From Spirochaetota bacterium (lineage in GTDB: Bacteria > Spirochaetota > Spirochaetia > Treponematales > UBA12059), in the NCBI GenBank assembly GCA_022703505.1, contig JAKLDN010000004.1:124001-188000 (forward strand): 64,000 nucleotides of DNA. The letters run 5' to 3'. A model generated the notes under the pieces. That model was not told where the DNA came from, made no database searches, and saw only the letters and a list, made by a program, of their open reading frames with translations. Position 1 is the first letter of the stretch. Each line of letters starts with the position of its first letter. The translations under genes and the position numbers were made by a program. Positions 1-9,138 of this stretch are shown one piece after another.

Positions 1-3000
1 CCCCGTGGAGGAGAGGAAACCGGTTCCCCGCGTCACGTTTCCGGCTACGGACAGATCCGTCGTGCCCAGGGCGAAGGTGCCGGCCGTCAGGGCCAGGTTG
101 CCCGCAAGAGTCAGGGCCGCGTTGTTTGTTATGGATCCCGCGGAATTGACGGCCAGGGATCCCAGGGTCGGTACGGAGTCCAGAGTCACCCCGTTCCCGG
201 TCATCGTGAGGGTGTTGTTCGCGGGGGTGCCGAAGCTTCCCGTGATCGAGACGGATCCCGAGGCGTTGAGGGCGTTCAAGCCGGAGTTCGTGATCGTCCC
301 GGCGCTCGTGAAGGCGGCCGCGTTGACCGTGCCCGAGGTCTGCAGGGTACCCGCGGCCCCGACCGAGAAGGCGGTCGAGGAGTTGAAGGTGACGGCCGCG
401 GGGACGACGAAGGTTCCCCCGGTGACGCTGGTCGTCCCGGAGACGGTCCTTCCGGTTACGGCGGCCGTGATGGTTCCCCCGGATATCGTGAGGTTGTTGT
501 AGGTGGCCAGTTGGGGATGAAGGTCGACCGCCCCCACGCAGGAATATACGAAGGTGCCGCCGACGGTCGTGATGCCGCCTCCCAGGGTAAGAGTTCCCGG
601 GTCGGTATAAGTGATGGTCCCGGAATTGGACAGGGTCGTGGAGATCGTCAGGTTCTGTCCGCCGTTGGACCAGGAGGCTCCGGCTTGCACGGTCAGGCCC
701 CGGAGGCTTATGGGGGCGGTCTGGACGGGCTGGTTCCCCGTCACCGGGACCGACGCCGAATCGTACTGCCCGGGAACGACGCCCGTAGCCCAGTTGGAGG
801 CCAGGTTGGCGTTCGTGTTGGTCGCCCCCGTCCAGGATACGGCGCCGAAATTCCAGTTGGTGTTGTCTCCCGTATCGTCGATGGAGTCCGTCGCGGAAAT
901 GCCGGCGGCGCCTGCTACGCAGTGGGACACCCGGACTCCACTGACCGACTGGGCGGCCGAATTGTTCAGGGTGAAGGTGGCGGCGGTGCTCGATGATACG
1001 GTGATCATATTGACGCCGGTCCCGCCGATCAGGGTCAAGGTGCCAGAAATCCCGAAGATCCGTCCAGCCGTGAAGGTTAGGACGGATGCGGTCTCCGTGT
1101 CCGTTAGGTTGTTGAAATTCGTATTCTGGGTTCCGCCGATCAGGTGGGTTGTTCCGATTCCCGTGAATCGGATGGTGGAATTCGCGTTCAAGAATCCGGC
1201 CACACCCACATTGTTCGTCCAGTTCCCGGCGATCTGGTGGATGTTCGCCCCGGCGGTCCAGGCTCCGGCGGAGATCGTAAGATTGCCGCCGATCGTCCAG
1301 GCTCCGCTCGAGGTGACGGCCCCGGCGATCACCACGTTGTTGAAGGTGTACGCCCCCGTGGTGCCGCCTGTGAAGCGTAGGGTGCCCCCGTTGTGGTTGA
1401 AGGTGGTGATCGTCAGGTTTCCGCCGACCGTGGTCTGGATGGAGGTGGCGCTGTCGTTGAAGGTGCCCGTCCCCCCGACGGCCGCGAAGGTGTAGGTCCC
1501 GTCCCCCAGGGTGAGGGTGCCCGTACCGGTGATCGTCGTCGCCTGGGCGACCGTTATGCCCCGGTCGTTGGGAACGTCCGTCAGGCTCGTCCCGTTCACG
1601 ACACTCAGGGTGCCCGCCAGGTTCAGGGGGTTCGTGACTACGGTCACCGTCGTTCCCGCTCCGCTCGTGGCCAGGTTCCCGATCTGCACCACCGTGTTGA
1701 TGGTCCGCCCGGCCCCGGTCAGCGTGATTGTCGAGTTCGTCGGCGAGTTGAAGGTATTTGATATCGATACGTTCCCGGACACGCCGATGGAGTTCGCCAC
1801 CGTGTTCGTCACGGTTCCAGAACTCGTGAAGTTTCCCGCTACGGTCCAGGATGCGCCGGCCGCGGTTCCGAAGGTGACCGATCCCGTGTTGTTCACGGCA
1901 CCCGTGGACGCGGTTCCCCCCGCCAAGGTGATGGACCCGGCGTTCGTGACCGCACCGGAGTTCATAGAACCCGCGCCGGTGAAGGTGACGGTCCCGCCCG
2001 CCCCGGTGTTCACGGCGGAGGCACCCGCGGCGATGGATCCCGTGGATACGGTCACGGTTCCCGTCGTAACCGTGAGTCCGGTCACGGTCAGAGTCTGCGC
2101 CCCGACCTGCACCTGCGAGCCCGCGCCGCTCAAGGTAAGGCCGCCGGATAAAGTCGCGGCGCCGATCAGGACCAGGATGTCGTTGGCTCCGTTCAGGGTG
2201 TGCAGGACGTTCGTGGAGAATCCGCTGATCCGAAGGGTCCGGCTGTTCAGGTCGATCTCGTTGCCCGAAAGCGTCGTCGTTCCCGGAGACGAAAGGGTCA
2301 CGTTGGCGGTCGAGGAGAGGACCCGGAAGGTCCCTCCGGTGTTGTTGATCGTGGTTCCGTTCGCCATGGCCAACTGGACTGTGGCCCCGACGGCTGTGGA
2401 GTTAAGATTGAAAGTGGCGGAGTTCGTCAGGTTTCCGTTGACGGTCAGGCTTGTGGCCGTCCCGCCGCCCAAGGTGAAGGTCCCGCCTGTTACGGATAGG
2501 CTCGCGAAGGTCGCGGTTCCGAGCAACGTCGTAGTCCCGGCACCGGTCTTCTGTACCGCTCCGAAGGTCTGGGAGTTCGGCGTGATCGCCTGGGCCCCGC
2601 CTCCGTTCAGGACCAGGGTGGATCCCGCGGCACTAGTCAGGGTTCCGAGAATAATGTTTCCGCCGACGGTGAAGGTCCCACCGCCGCCAAGATCAAGCGA
2701 TCCTCCGGTGACGTCGACAGATCCGCTTACATTGACGTTGTTCGCCACTGTGTTCAACGTCCCGGAAACAACGATGCTGCTGGTACGGAGCGCGGTCGAG
2801 GCCGATTTCGTCCCCGTTACGTTGATCGCCCCAAGATCCTGGGTTCCGCCGGTGGAGTCTGTCAGGCTTCCTATAAATCCTGACAGGGTAAGCGTTTGAC
2901 CGTTGTTTGTATAAACAGCCCCGGCGTTGATCGTGAAATTTCGGTTGACAGTGAATCCCACGGACGGCATGACGCCCGCGCTGTTGGCGATTGTTAGGTT

Positions 3001-3477
3001 CTGGAACGTATACGAGGAATCGATTCCCTGGACGGCTGTTCCATTGAGCACTACCGTGCTCGTCTGGCGGTTGAATGTGCCGGGGGCGAACGCACCGGAG
3101 TCGTTGATGGTCCCGTTGAGGCCCCCGTTCAGAGTCCCCGTCCCGCCTATCGAACCGGCGGTAAGAGTGTTCCCTCCGACGCTCAAGGTCCCGTCGATCG
3201 TCACGGCGTTCGTCAGGGTCATGTTCCCGTTCAGGGTCAAGTTGACGCCTAGATCGACGGTCAAGCTCAGATAAGAGCCGGTGACGTTGGAGGATGGGGC
3301 TGTGCCGACGTTCTCCACGATAACGTCATCGCCAGCGCCGGGGATCGCGGGGAAGCTGGACCAGTTCGACGCGTTAGACCAATCTCCGTCTGAACTCCCG
3401 TCCCAATATACTGTAACGGGCCAAACGGCCCCCGTTAGACATATTAAAAGTACTGTCGCAGTATAGATTTTCCGCAT
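1..3477 (-). CDS. Large secreted repeat protein, adhesin/autotransporter-like (3' end outside window)
   Basis: An open frame of 1159 codons runs without a stop from an ATG at 3477 to base 1 and continues beyond the window. A GGGGTG ribosome-binding sequence lies about 8 bases upstream. The N-terminus (MRKIYTATVLLICLTGAVWP) is a typical signal peptide, so the protein is exported. The rest is rich in Gly, Thr, Asn, Ser and Val, with short degenerate strands such as GGNLTIS, SGTITN and GGTFTLGG. This is the look of right-handed beta-helix passenger domains in autotransporters and filamentous-haemagglutinin-like proteins. A module with spaced Trp, NW and P..D residues occurs just after the signal peptide and again near residues 880-905, suggesting duplication. 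The C-terminus is not visible, so the anchoring or secretion mode (beta-barrel, sorting tag) is unknown. It lies 96 bases downstream of the lipoprotein gene on the same strand. Adhesin or surface-layer roles are inference. Confidence 0.8.
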   Translation of the reverse strand, partial: MRKIYTATVLLICLTGAVWPVTVYWDGSSDGDWSNASNWSSFPAIPGAGDDVIVENVGTAPSSNVTGSYLSLTVDLGVNLTLNGNMTLTNAVTIDGTLSVGGNTLTAGSIGGTGTLNGGLNGTINDSGAFAPGTFNRQTSTVVLNGTAVQGIDSSYTFQNLTIANSAGVMPSVGFTVNRNFTINAGAVYTNNGQTLTLSGFIGSLTDSTGGTQDLGAINVTGTKSASTALRTSSIVVSGTLNTVANNVNVSGSVDVTGGSLDLGGGGTFTVGGNIILGTLTSAAGSTLVLNGGGAQAITPNSQTFGAVQKTGAGTTTLLGTATFASLSVTGGTFTLGGGTATSLTVNGNLTNSATFNLNSTAVGATVQLAMANGTTINNTGGTFRVLSSTANVTLSSPGTTTLSGNEIDLNSRTLRISGFSTNVLHTLNGANDILVLIGAATLSGGLTLSGAGSQVQVGAQTLTVTGLTVTTGTVTVSTGSIAAGASAVNTGAGGTVTFTGAGSMNSGAVTNAGSITLAGGTASTGAVNNTGSVTFGTAAGASWTVAGNFTSSGTVTNTVANSIGVSGNVSISNTFNSPTNSTITLTGAGRTINTVVQIGNLATSGAGTTVTVVTNPLNLAGTLSVVNGTSLTDVPNDRGITVAQATTITGTGTLTLGDGTYTFAAVGGTGTFNDSATSIQTTVGGNLTITTFNHNGGTLRFTGGTTGAYTFNNVVIAGAVTSSGAWTIGGNLTISAGAWTAGANIHQIAGNWTNNVGVAGFLNANSTIRFTGIGTTHLIGGTQNTNFNNLTDTETASVLTFTAGRIFGISGTLTLIGGTGVNMITVSSSTAATFTLNNSAAQSVSGVRVSHCVAGAAGISATDSIDDTGDNTNWNFGAVSWTGATNTNANLASNWATGVVPGQYDSASVPVTGNQPVQTAPISLRGLTVQAGASWSNGGQNLTISTTLSNSGTITYTDPGTLTLGGGITTVGGTFVYSCVGAVDLHPQLATYNNLTISGGTITAAVTGRTVSGTTSVTGGTFVVPAAVTFNSSTAFSVGAAGTLQTSGTVNAAAFTSAGTITNSGLNALNASGSVSITGSFGTPANNTLTMTGNGVTLDSVPTLGSLAVNSAGSITNNAALTLAGNLALTAGTFALGTTDLSVAGNVTRGTGFLSSTG

Positions 3478-3573
3478 TCCGCAGCACCCCTTGGGCAAGG
3501 TCGCCCTTCCTTAGAGAGTATACCCCAAGAGTATCGGAACTTTCCACGTGGAGAAAATGCGGGCTGGGTGCCG

Positions 3574-5268
3574 TCAGCGCCAAGCCATTACCGTGACCCT
3601 GCCGGACGCATTTCCGTCCTTGAACGCTACGTAAGCGTTACACTCCGCATCCAGGACCAACTTTAGATAGTCCGAGGTACCGGGGCTGAATCCGGACGAC
3701 CCAAGCTCCTGCCAGGCACCCTCGTGGTATCGCATGAGCGTGGCTTTCCCGGACTGGGATCCGTCCGCATAGGCCACATATGGTTCACCGGTCGAGGAAA
3801 TCGCCAAAGTGACATATCCCGCGGTACCTGCAGAGAACCCGGCGCTTCCCACCGTGCTCCAAGCCCCACCCTCGTACTTCATCACAGTAGCCTTTCCCGA
3901 GAGAGAGCCGTCCCGGAATGCGAGGTAGGGGGTACCTGAGCTATCCAGAGCAAGGGATAGGTACTCCGAAGTGCCCGTAGACAACCCAGCGGGTCCCGCT
4001 AAAGACCATGAGCCGGCCTCATACCTCTGTACCGTGGCCTTGTTAGCTTGGCTCGCATCTATATAGGCAAGCCAGGGGATTCCATCAGATGCTCTCAAAG
4101 CAAGAGATGTTCCCAAGACACCGGCAGGGGTGAAACCGGCCGTCCCGACAGTTTTCCAGGAGCCATCGTAGTACTGTACCGTTGCTTTGTCGGAATTCGC
4201 ACTATCTTTATAGGAAACGTAAGGTATTTGATTTCCTCCGGAATCGTAGACCGCCAATGAAGCATGGATAAAGGTTCCGGAAGAGAATCCTGCGGTCCCT
4301 AGTGTCGTCCATCCGGACCCGGAGAATCTACGAACCGTGGCCTTCCCGGATACGGACTCGTCCTTATAGGCGACATAGGTTGCACTATCCGAATCGACGG
4401 AAATATGGATTTCTGTAGCCGCATCCGCCGAAATCGCCGACCCTCCAAGGGTAGACCATTCTGAACCATCGTAGCCCATGACCATTGCCCTGTAAGCGGG
4501 TGTAGTGGAAGCATCCGTGAATGCTACGATTGGTAATCCGCTATCATTCAAATCCAAGGAGACATACCAGACTTCCCCCCCCGAGAACCCAGCGCCCCCC
4601 ACGACCTCCCAGGTCCGGACGTGAAATGTCCCCACCGCGGCGTCGCTGTTGCTGTACCCGGTCGCCCCGGAGGCGATGGCGGTGATCGTCACCGTCTGGC
4701 CCGCCGTCACGTTGATCGGGCTGCCGTACAGGTACGCGGGGTTTCCCACTTCCGGGACGGTTCCGTCGGTTGTGAAGTAAATGGCATCTCCACCGGTTTC
4801 CAAGGAAATCTTGATACTGAGAGCCTCATCATAGGAACCGGGAACGATTTCAGCGTCGTCAGACTCGTTAAGGAACCTGGGGGAGTCGGCCTTCGGATTT
4901 CCACCGGGCGGCACCCTCTCCACCCCCGCTGATTTCACCCCCTCCCCGGCCTCGTTCACGGCGGATACCTTGTACCAGCCGTAATACGGCAGCAGGTAGG
5001 AGATACCCGTAGTGGAGCTCACCTCGGAGTAAGCCGCGATTCCATCGGAGGAATGATAAACCTTGTACGAATCCGCCTCGGATACGGAAGACCAGGAAAG
5101 CGTTGAATTCCCGTCACCATCAGTAGTTATATCCAGGCCCTGAGGCACCCCCGGTACCGCGGGCGGCGTGGGACCCGTGGGCGAACCGCAGGCGGCCAGT
5201 GTGAGACATGAAGCTATCATAAGGGTGGATCCGAGAATTAGACGGACGATATAGTTCCGATTTTTCAT
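3574..5268 (-). CDS. Lipoprotein with FN3-like, chitobiase-C-like and seven-repeat domains
   Basis: The 564-residue protein starts at an ATG preceded by CGGAGGAG. An upstream extension of the frame is rejected because it lacks such a site and would place the signal peptide internally. Residues 1-27 form a lipoprotein signal ending in LAAC (Cys27). A fibronectin-III-like stretch follows (about 35-125), then a segment like the chitobiase/beta-hexosaminidase C-terminal domain (about 140-225, containing YFTTDGTVP). The C-terminal part has seven repeats of about 47 residues. Their consensus has AGFS.G near the start, then P.VAY.D.S.SGKATV and a terminal W. Seven such units would suit a seven-bladed beta-propeller; that fold is inference. 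It probably faces the outside or the periplasm and may bind glycans or proteins. No catalytic residues are recognisable. The secreted repeat protein lies directly downstream and may be co-transcribed. Confidence 0.8.
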   Translation of the reverse strand: MKNRNYIVRLILGSTLMIASCLTLAACGSPTGPTPPAVPGVPQGLDITTDGDGNSTLSWSSVSEADSYKVYHSSDGIAAYSEVSSTTGISYLLPYYGWYKVSAVNEAGEGVKSAGVERVPPGGNPKADSPRFLNESDDAEIVPGSYDEALSIKISLETGGDAIYFTTDGTVPEVGNPAYLYGSPINVTAGQTVTITAIASGATGYSNSDAAVGTFHVRTWEVVGGAGFSGGEVWYVSLDLNDSGLPIVAFTDASTTPAYRAMVMGYDGSEWSTLGGSAISADAATEIHISVDSDSATYVAYKDESVSGKATVRRFSGSGWTTLGTAGFSSGTFIHASLAVYDSGGNQIPYVSYKDSANSDKATVQYYDGSWKTVGTAGFTPAGVLGTSLALRASDGIPWLAYIDASQANKATVQRYEAGSWSLAGPAGLSTGTSEYLSLALDSSGTPYLAFRDGSLSGKATVMKYEGGAWSTVGSAGFSAGTAGYVTLAISSTGEPYVAYADGSQSGKATLMRYHEGAWQELGSSGFSPGTSDYLKLVLDAECNAYVAFKDGNASGRVTVMAWR

Positions 5269-5333
5269 GAAGCTCCTCCGCGCCGGTCTGTTGCGGAGCA
5301 GGGGCCGAACCATCGGGCCGGCAAGTATCTGTA

Positions 5334-5362
5334 AGTATATCGCCTCACCGGGCACAATGCAA
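5334..5362 (-). promoter_or_regulatory. Candidate sigma-70 promoter for the repeat lipoprotein
   Basis: On the minus strand TTGCAT (5362-5357) is followed after 17 bases by TATACT (5339-5334), about 65 bases upstream of the ATG at 5268. It was found by eye. Confidence 0.5.
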
Positions 5363-5491
5363 TTTTGATAAATGAAACCTATTCCCCCGAGGGGCTCCCC
5401 CTGCAACCCTTTTCCGAGTACTATTGTCCAACTTCCGGAGACCCTCGGGGTCTCCCATCCGTGCCCAGCCGCATCGAATCGAAGGTATACC

Positions 5492-7117
5492 GTGTACAAA
5501 CTCCAAACGATGACCCTCCGGGACGTACTCCTCCAGAGCTCCGCGACCTACGCGGTGCGCCCCGCCCTGGCAAACGTGGACGAAAGCCTGATCATAACCT
5601 ACGGGGAGCTTGCTCCCCTGGCCGCCGCCCTGGCCCTCCGCCTCCGGGCCTCCGGCCTGGTCCCCGGGGACCGGGTGGTCCTGCTCTCGGAAAACCGCCC
5701 GGAGTGGGGCGTGGCCTACCTGGGGATCACCGCCGCGGGCTTCACGGTGGTCCCGATCCTGACGGACTTCCACCCGGACCAGGTGGCGTCCATAACGGCC
5801 CACTCGGAGGCCAAGGCAGCCGTAGTCTCGGAAAAACTGGCCCCCAAGCTGGGCCGCTTTTCGGGGCTCGTCCTCCCCGTGGAGTCCCTGGCGGGCCCGG
5901 AGGCACGGAGGGCGGCCGCCTCGGCCGACCTCGCGGCGGCCTTCCCTCCCCTGGAGCCGGACACCCTGGCGGCCATCATCTATACCTCCGGCACCACGGG
6001 CAACTCCAAGGGCGTGATGCTGACCCACCTCAACCTGGTCTTCGACATCCTGGCCACCCGGACCATCATCCGCCTGCACCGCACGGACCGGGTCCTGTCC
6101 GTCCTGCCCCTGGCCCACACCTACGAATGCTCCATCGGGTTCCTGGACCCCATCCTCCAGGGTTGCTCGATCTGGTACCTGGACAAGCCCCCGGTGGCCT
6201 CGGTCCTCCTCCCGGCGCTCAAGAAGATCCGGCCCTCCATCATGCTGACGGTGCCCCTCATCATCGAGAAGGTCTACCGCTCCAGCGTCCTTCCGACCCT
6301 GGAGAAGATGGGAGCCTACAAGCACGAGGCCCTGAGGCCCCTCCTCCACCGCTTGGCGGGCCTCAAGTTGAAGAAGACCTTCGGAGGGAAGCTCCGGTTC
6401 TTCGGGATCGGCGGGGCCGCCGTGGCCGCGGACGTGGAGAAGTTCCTGCTGGAAGCCCGCTTCCCCTACGCCATCGGCTACGGCCTCACGGAGACGGCCC
6501 CCCTGATCGCCGGCTGCGGGCCCTTCCGCACCCACTACCGGTCCTGCGGCCCCGCCCTGGCGGGGGTGGAGCTGCGCATCGCGGATCCCCGGCCGGACAC
6601 GGGTGAGGGGGAGATCCAGGCCCGGGGGCCGAACGTGATGAAGGGGTACTACAAGGATCCCGAGCGCACCGCCGAGGTCTTCACCCCGGACGGATGGTTC
6701 CGCACCGGGGACCTGGGGGTCTTCGACGAAAAGGGTCGCCTCTACATCCGGGGACGCCTGAAGACCATGATCCTGGGGGCCTCGGGGGAGAACATCTATC
6801 CCGAGGAGATCGAGGCCCTGATCAACCGATCCGCCTACGTGGCCGAGTCCCTGGTCGTCGGGGACGGGAAGGGGCTGACCGCCCTGATCCACCTCAAGCC
6901 CGAGGTGATCGAGAACCTCAAGGCCTCCGCCCGGGACGGCCTGGAGGACGTGGAGCGCTCCGCGGAGGAGCTCCTGGAGAAGATCCGGAAGGAAGTCAAC
7001 GCGGGACTTGCGGCCTTCAACCGCATCTCCAAGGCGGCCCTCCACCACGAGCCTTTCGAGAAGACTCCGACCCAGAAGATCAAGCGCTTCCTGTACCCGA
7101 AGAAGCGGGAGGACTGA
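5492..7117 (+). CDS. Long-chain fatty-acid--CoA ligase (AMP-binding enzyme)
   Basis: This is an adenylate-forming enzyme of about 541 residues that would activate fatty acids to acyl-CoA in the cytoplasm. The AMP-binding P-loop motif YTSGTTGNSKG is intact. So are GYGLTET, GWFRTGDLG and the hinge segment RGRLKTMI, and the C-terminal catalytic Lys lies in TPTQKIKRF. The start is uncertain. GTG at 5492 has GAAGG at a suitable distance, while ATG at 5510 (MTLRDVL) fits the usual family N-terminus. A longer frame from 5372 has a non-conserved, proline-rich N-terminus and is unlikely. It is divergent from the lipoprotein gene. The exact chain length of the substrate cannot be told. Confidence 0.88.
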   Translation: MYKLQTMTLRDVLLQSSATYAVRPALANVDESLIITYGELAPLAAALALRLRASGLVPGDRVVLLSENRPEWGVAYLGITAAGFTVVPILTDFHPDQVASITAHSEAKAAVVSEKLAPKLGRFSGLVLPVESLAGPEARRAAASADLAAAFPPLEPDTLAAIIYTSGTTGNSKGVMLTHLNLVFDILATRTIIRLHRTDRVLSVLPLAHTYECSIGFLDPILQGCSIWYLDKPPVASVLLPALKKIRPSIMLTVPLIIEKVYRSSVLPTLEKMGAYKHEALRPLLHRLAGLKLKKTFGGKLRFFGIGGAAVAADVEKFLLEARFPYAIGYGLTETAPLIAGCGPFRTHYRSCGPALAGVELRIADPRPDTGEGEIQARGPNVMKGYYKDPERTAEVFTPDGWFRTGDLGVFDEKGRLYIRGRLKTMILGASGENIYPEEIEALINRSAYVAESLVVGDGKGLTALIHLKPEVIENLKASARDGLEDVERSAEELLEKIRKEVNAGLAAFNRISKAALHHEPFEKTPTQKIKRFLYPKKRED

Positions 7118-7129
7118 GGTTCCCGCTCA

Positions 7130-7151
7130 GGGGCCGGAAGTACCCGGCCCC
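7130..7151 (+). terminator. GC-rich hairpin after the acyl-CoA ligase gene
   Basis: A perfect 8-bp stem (GGGGCCGG / CCGGCCCC) with a 6-base loop begins 12 bases after the stop codon. No T-run follows directly; the nearest is at about 7165. Termination is therefore likely but not certain. Confidence 0.45.
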
Positions 7152-7197
7152 GGACTCGGCTGTATTTTTATACAAGATAATGAATAAAACTGAACCC

Positions 7198-7227
7198 TTG
7201 ACCTGGTCCGCCTCCGGGTGGTATACC
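7198..7227 (+). promoter_or_regulatory. Candidate promoter for ornithine carbamoyltransferase
   Basis: TTGACC (7198-7203) and TATACC (7222-7227) are separated by 18 bases and lie about 60 bases before the ATG. No ARG-box-like operator was recognised. Confidence 0.45.
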
Positions 7228-7286
7228 CGGAACGGGCCTCGGCCCCGAACCGGCCCTCCGGCCCCAACCCGTACTAGGAGGTTCCC

Positions 7287-8288
7287 ATGCCCGTAAACCT
7301 GAGAGGAAGAAGCTTCCTTACCCTTAAAGACTTCAGCCCCGAGGAGATCCGCTATCTCCTGGACCTTTCCCGCGACCTGAAGGCCAAGAAGCGCGCCGGG
7401 ATCAAGGGAAACCTCCTTTCCCGGAAGAACATCGTCCTTATCTTCGACAAGGCCTCCACCCGCACCCGCTGCGCCTTCGAGACCGCCTGTTGGGACGAGG
7501 GTGGAAACGCCACCTTCCTGACGAATTCCCAGATGGGCAAGAAGGAGAGCGTGGAGGACACCGCGAAGGTCCTGGGACGCATGTACGACGGGATCCAGTA
7601 CCGCGGGTTCTCCCAGAAGCTCGTGGAGGACCTGGCCAAATTCTCCGGGGTCCCCGTCTGGAACGGCCTGACCGACGAGGATCACCCCACCCAGATCCTG
7701 GCGGACCTCCAGACCATCGAGGAGCATGTGGCCAAGCCCCTTTCCAAGGTGAAGATGGTCTACTGCGGGGACGCCCGGAACAACATGGGCAACGCCCTCA
7801 TGATCGGCTCCGCCAAGATGGGCATGCACTTCGTGGCCCTGGCCCCCAAGGAGCTCTGGCCCAACGAGAGCCTGACCGGGGAAATGCGGAAGGTGGCCGC
7901 CGGGACCGGCGGGAAGATCGAGTTCTTCGACATTTCCAAGGCCGACGAGGCCCTCAAGGGCGCCGACGTCCTCTACACGGACGTGTGGGTGTCCATGGGC
8001 GAGGAGGCCAAGTTCGCCGAGCGGATCGCCCAGCTGGAGAAGTACCGGGTGACCATGGACTTCGTCCGCAAGACCGGCAACCCGGACTGTATCTTCCTGC
8101 ACTGCCTGCCCGCCTTCCACGACCTGGAGACCCAGGTGGGCCGGGACGTCCAGAAGGAACACGGCCTTGCGGAGATGGAAGTCTCCGACGAGGTCTTCCG
8201 CAGCAAGCACTCCGTGGTCTTCGACGAGGCTGAAAATCGACTGCATACGATTAAGGCGGTGATGGTCGCCACGATCGGAGATCTGTAG
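7287..8288 (+). CDS. argF: Ornithine carbamoyltransferase
   Basis: The 333-residue cytoplasmic enzyme condenses carbamoyl phosphate with ornithine to citrulline, or runs in reverse in the arginine deiminase pathway. The carbamoyl-phosphate loop STRTR, the HPTQ motif and the C-terminal HCLPAFHD motif with its catalytic Cys are all present. The length is normal. A strong TAGGAGG ribosome-binding site precedes the ATG. It appears monocistronic, between a candidate promoter and a strong hairpin. No other arginine genes (arcA, arcC, argG, argH) are nearby, so an anabolic (ArgF) or catabolic (ArcB) role cannot be decided from context. Confidence 0.95.
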   Translation: MPVNLRGRSFLTLKDFSPEEIRYLLDLSRDLKAKKRAGIKGNLLSRKNIVLIFDKASTRTRCAFETACWDEGGNATFLTNSQMGKKESVEDTAKVLGRMYDGIQYRGFSQKLVEDLAKFSGVPVWNGLTDEDHPTQILADLQTIEEHVAKPLSKVKMVYCGDARNNMGNALMIGSAKMGMHFVALAPKELWPNESLTGEMRKVAAGTGGKIEFFDISKADEALKGADVLYTDVWVSMGEEAKFAERIAQLEKYRVTMDFVRKTGNPDCIFLHCLPAFHDLETQVGRDVQKEHGLAEMEVSDEVFRSKHSVVFDEAENRLHTIKAVMVATIGDL

Positions 8289-8300
8289 ACCGCCTCGATT

Positions 8301-8330
8301 CCGCGGCGGCGCCTCCCGGCGCCTCCGCGG
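8301..8330 (+). terminator. Strong GC hairpin after argF
   Basis: Inverted repeats CCGCGG and GGCGCC pair with GGCGCC and CCGCGG around a TCCC loop. They begin 12 bases after the stop codon and are followed by a pyrimidine-rich tail with few Ts. Confidence 0.5.
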
Positions 8331-8457
8331 CCCTTCATTCTTTCCTGCCCCATCGGCCAACCCTTCGATACCCCATGAATTGACTGGACACCTATCCCAA
8401 GCGGGTTTACTGTGTCCGCACTGCGGCATAGACCGCATCGAAAGGCGGGCGAACGGG

Positions 8458-9138
8458 ATGGACAACCGGACTATGGCTTCGATGATCGACCTGAGCTGCG
8501 TGCAGGCGAACCACGACGAGGCCGAGATCGCCGCCATGGCGGATGCCGCCCGGACGTACGGAGTCTTCGCCGTCTTCGCCCTGCCCGCCCACACGGGGTA
8601 CCTGAAGGACCTGATCCGGGATACGGACATCAAGCTCGGCGGCACCGTCGGTTTTCCATCCGGATCGGTCACCACGGAAACGAAGCTCGACGAGGTCGCC
8701 CAGCTCAAGCGGATCGGCGTCGACGAATTGGACATGGTCGTGAACATCACCTGGCTCCGCTCGGGCCGGTACGACCGGGTGCTCGACGACGTACGGGCGG
8801 TCGTGGACGCCGCGGCCGGCCTGCCGGTCAAGCTGATCCTGGAGGTCACCTACCTCGACGAGGAGCGGATCCGCCGGGGCTGCGAGATCGGCGTCCAGGC
8901 GGGGGTGGAATTCGTGAAAAGCGGGACCGGGTGGTCCGGATCCCCGACAACCCTGGACCATATCCGGATCATGGCCGACGCGGTCGGCGGACGGTGCAAG
9001 CTCAAGGCCGCCGGCGGGGTCCGGGACCGGGAGACGCTCCTGGCCATGCACACCCTGGGCGTCACGCGCTTCGGGATCGGAACCCGGACCGCAAAGGGCA
9101 TCTTTTCGGGACCGCAGGGAGGTTCCGATGGGTACTGA
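8458..9138 (+). CDS. deoC: Deoxyribose-phosphate aldolase (DeoC family)
   Basis: The 226-residue class I aldolase would cleave 2-deoxyribose 5-phosphate to glyceraldehyde 3-phosphate and acetaldehyde. The Schiff-base Lys is Lys154 in EFVKSGTG, and the second conserved Lys lies in KAAGGVRD. The GFPSG motif near residue 65 is also typical. The start at ATG 8458 gives the normal family length; an in-frame ATG at 8380 would add 26 unconserved residues. The 3' end overlaps the start of the FGGY kinase gene by 11 bases, so the two are translationally coupled. This coupling suggests the aldolase acts on a phosphorylated product of that kinase, which may not be deoxyribose phosphate. Confidence 0.88.
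   Translation: MDNRTMASMIDLSCVQANHDEAEIAAMADAARTYGVFAVFALPAHTGYLKDLIRDTDIKLGGTVGFPSGSVTTETKLDEVAQLKRIGVDELDMVVNITWLRSGRYDRVLDDVRAVVDAAAGLPVKLILEVTYLDEERIRRGCEIGVQAGVEFVKSGTGWSGSPTTLDHIRIMADAVGGRCKLKAAGGVRDRETLLAMHTLGVTRFGIGTRTAKGIFSGPQGGSDGY

Noticed and set aside
5-3274. Several long plus-strand open frames rich in Val and Pro
   Set aside because: They are antisense to the continuous minus-strand frame with signal peptide. Their composition (VPP, VTV) is the complement of Gly/Thr/Asn repeat codons, and they lack starts with ribosome-binding sites.
3374-3583. Short minus-strand open frame of 69 codons
   Set aside because: It overlaps the signal-peptide region of the large secreted protein in another frame and has no recognisable features.
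5269-5499. Upstream start for the seven-repeat lipoprotein (641 residues)
   Set aside because: It would bury the lipoprotein signal at residue 78 and span the predicted promoter; the ATG at 5268 has a strong GGAGGAG.
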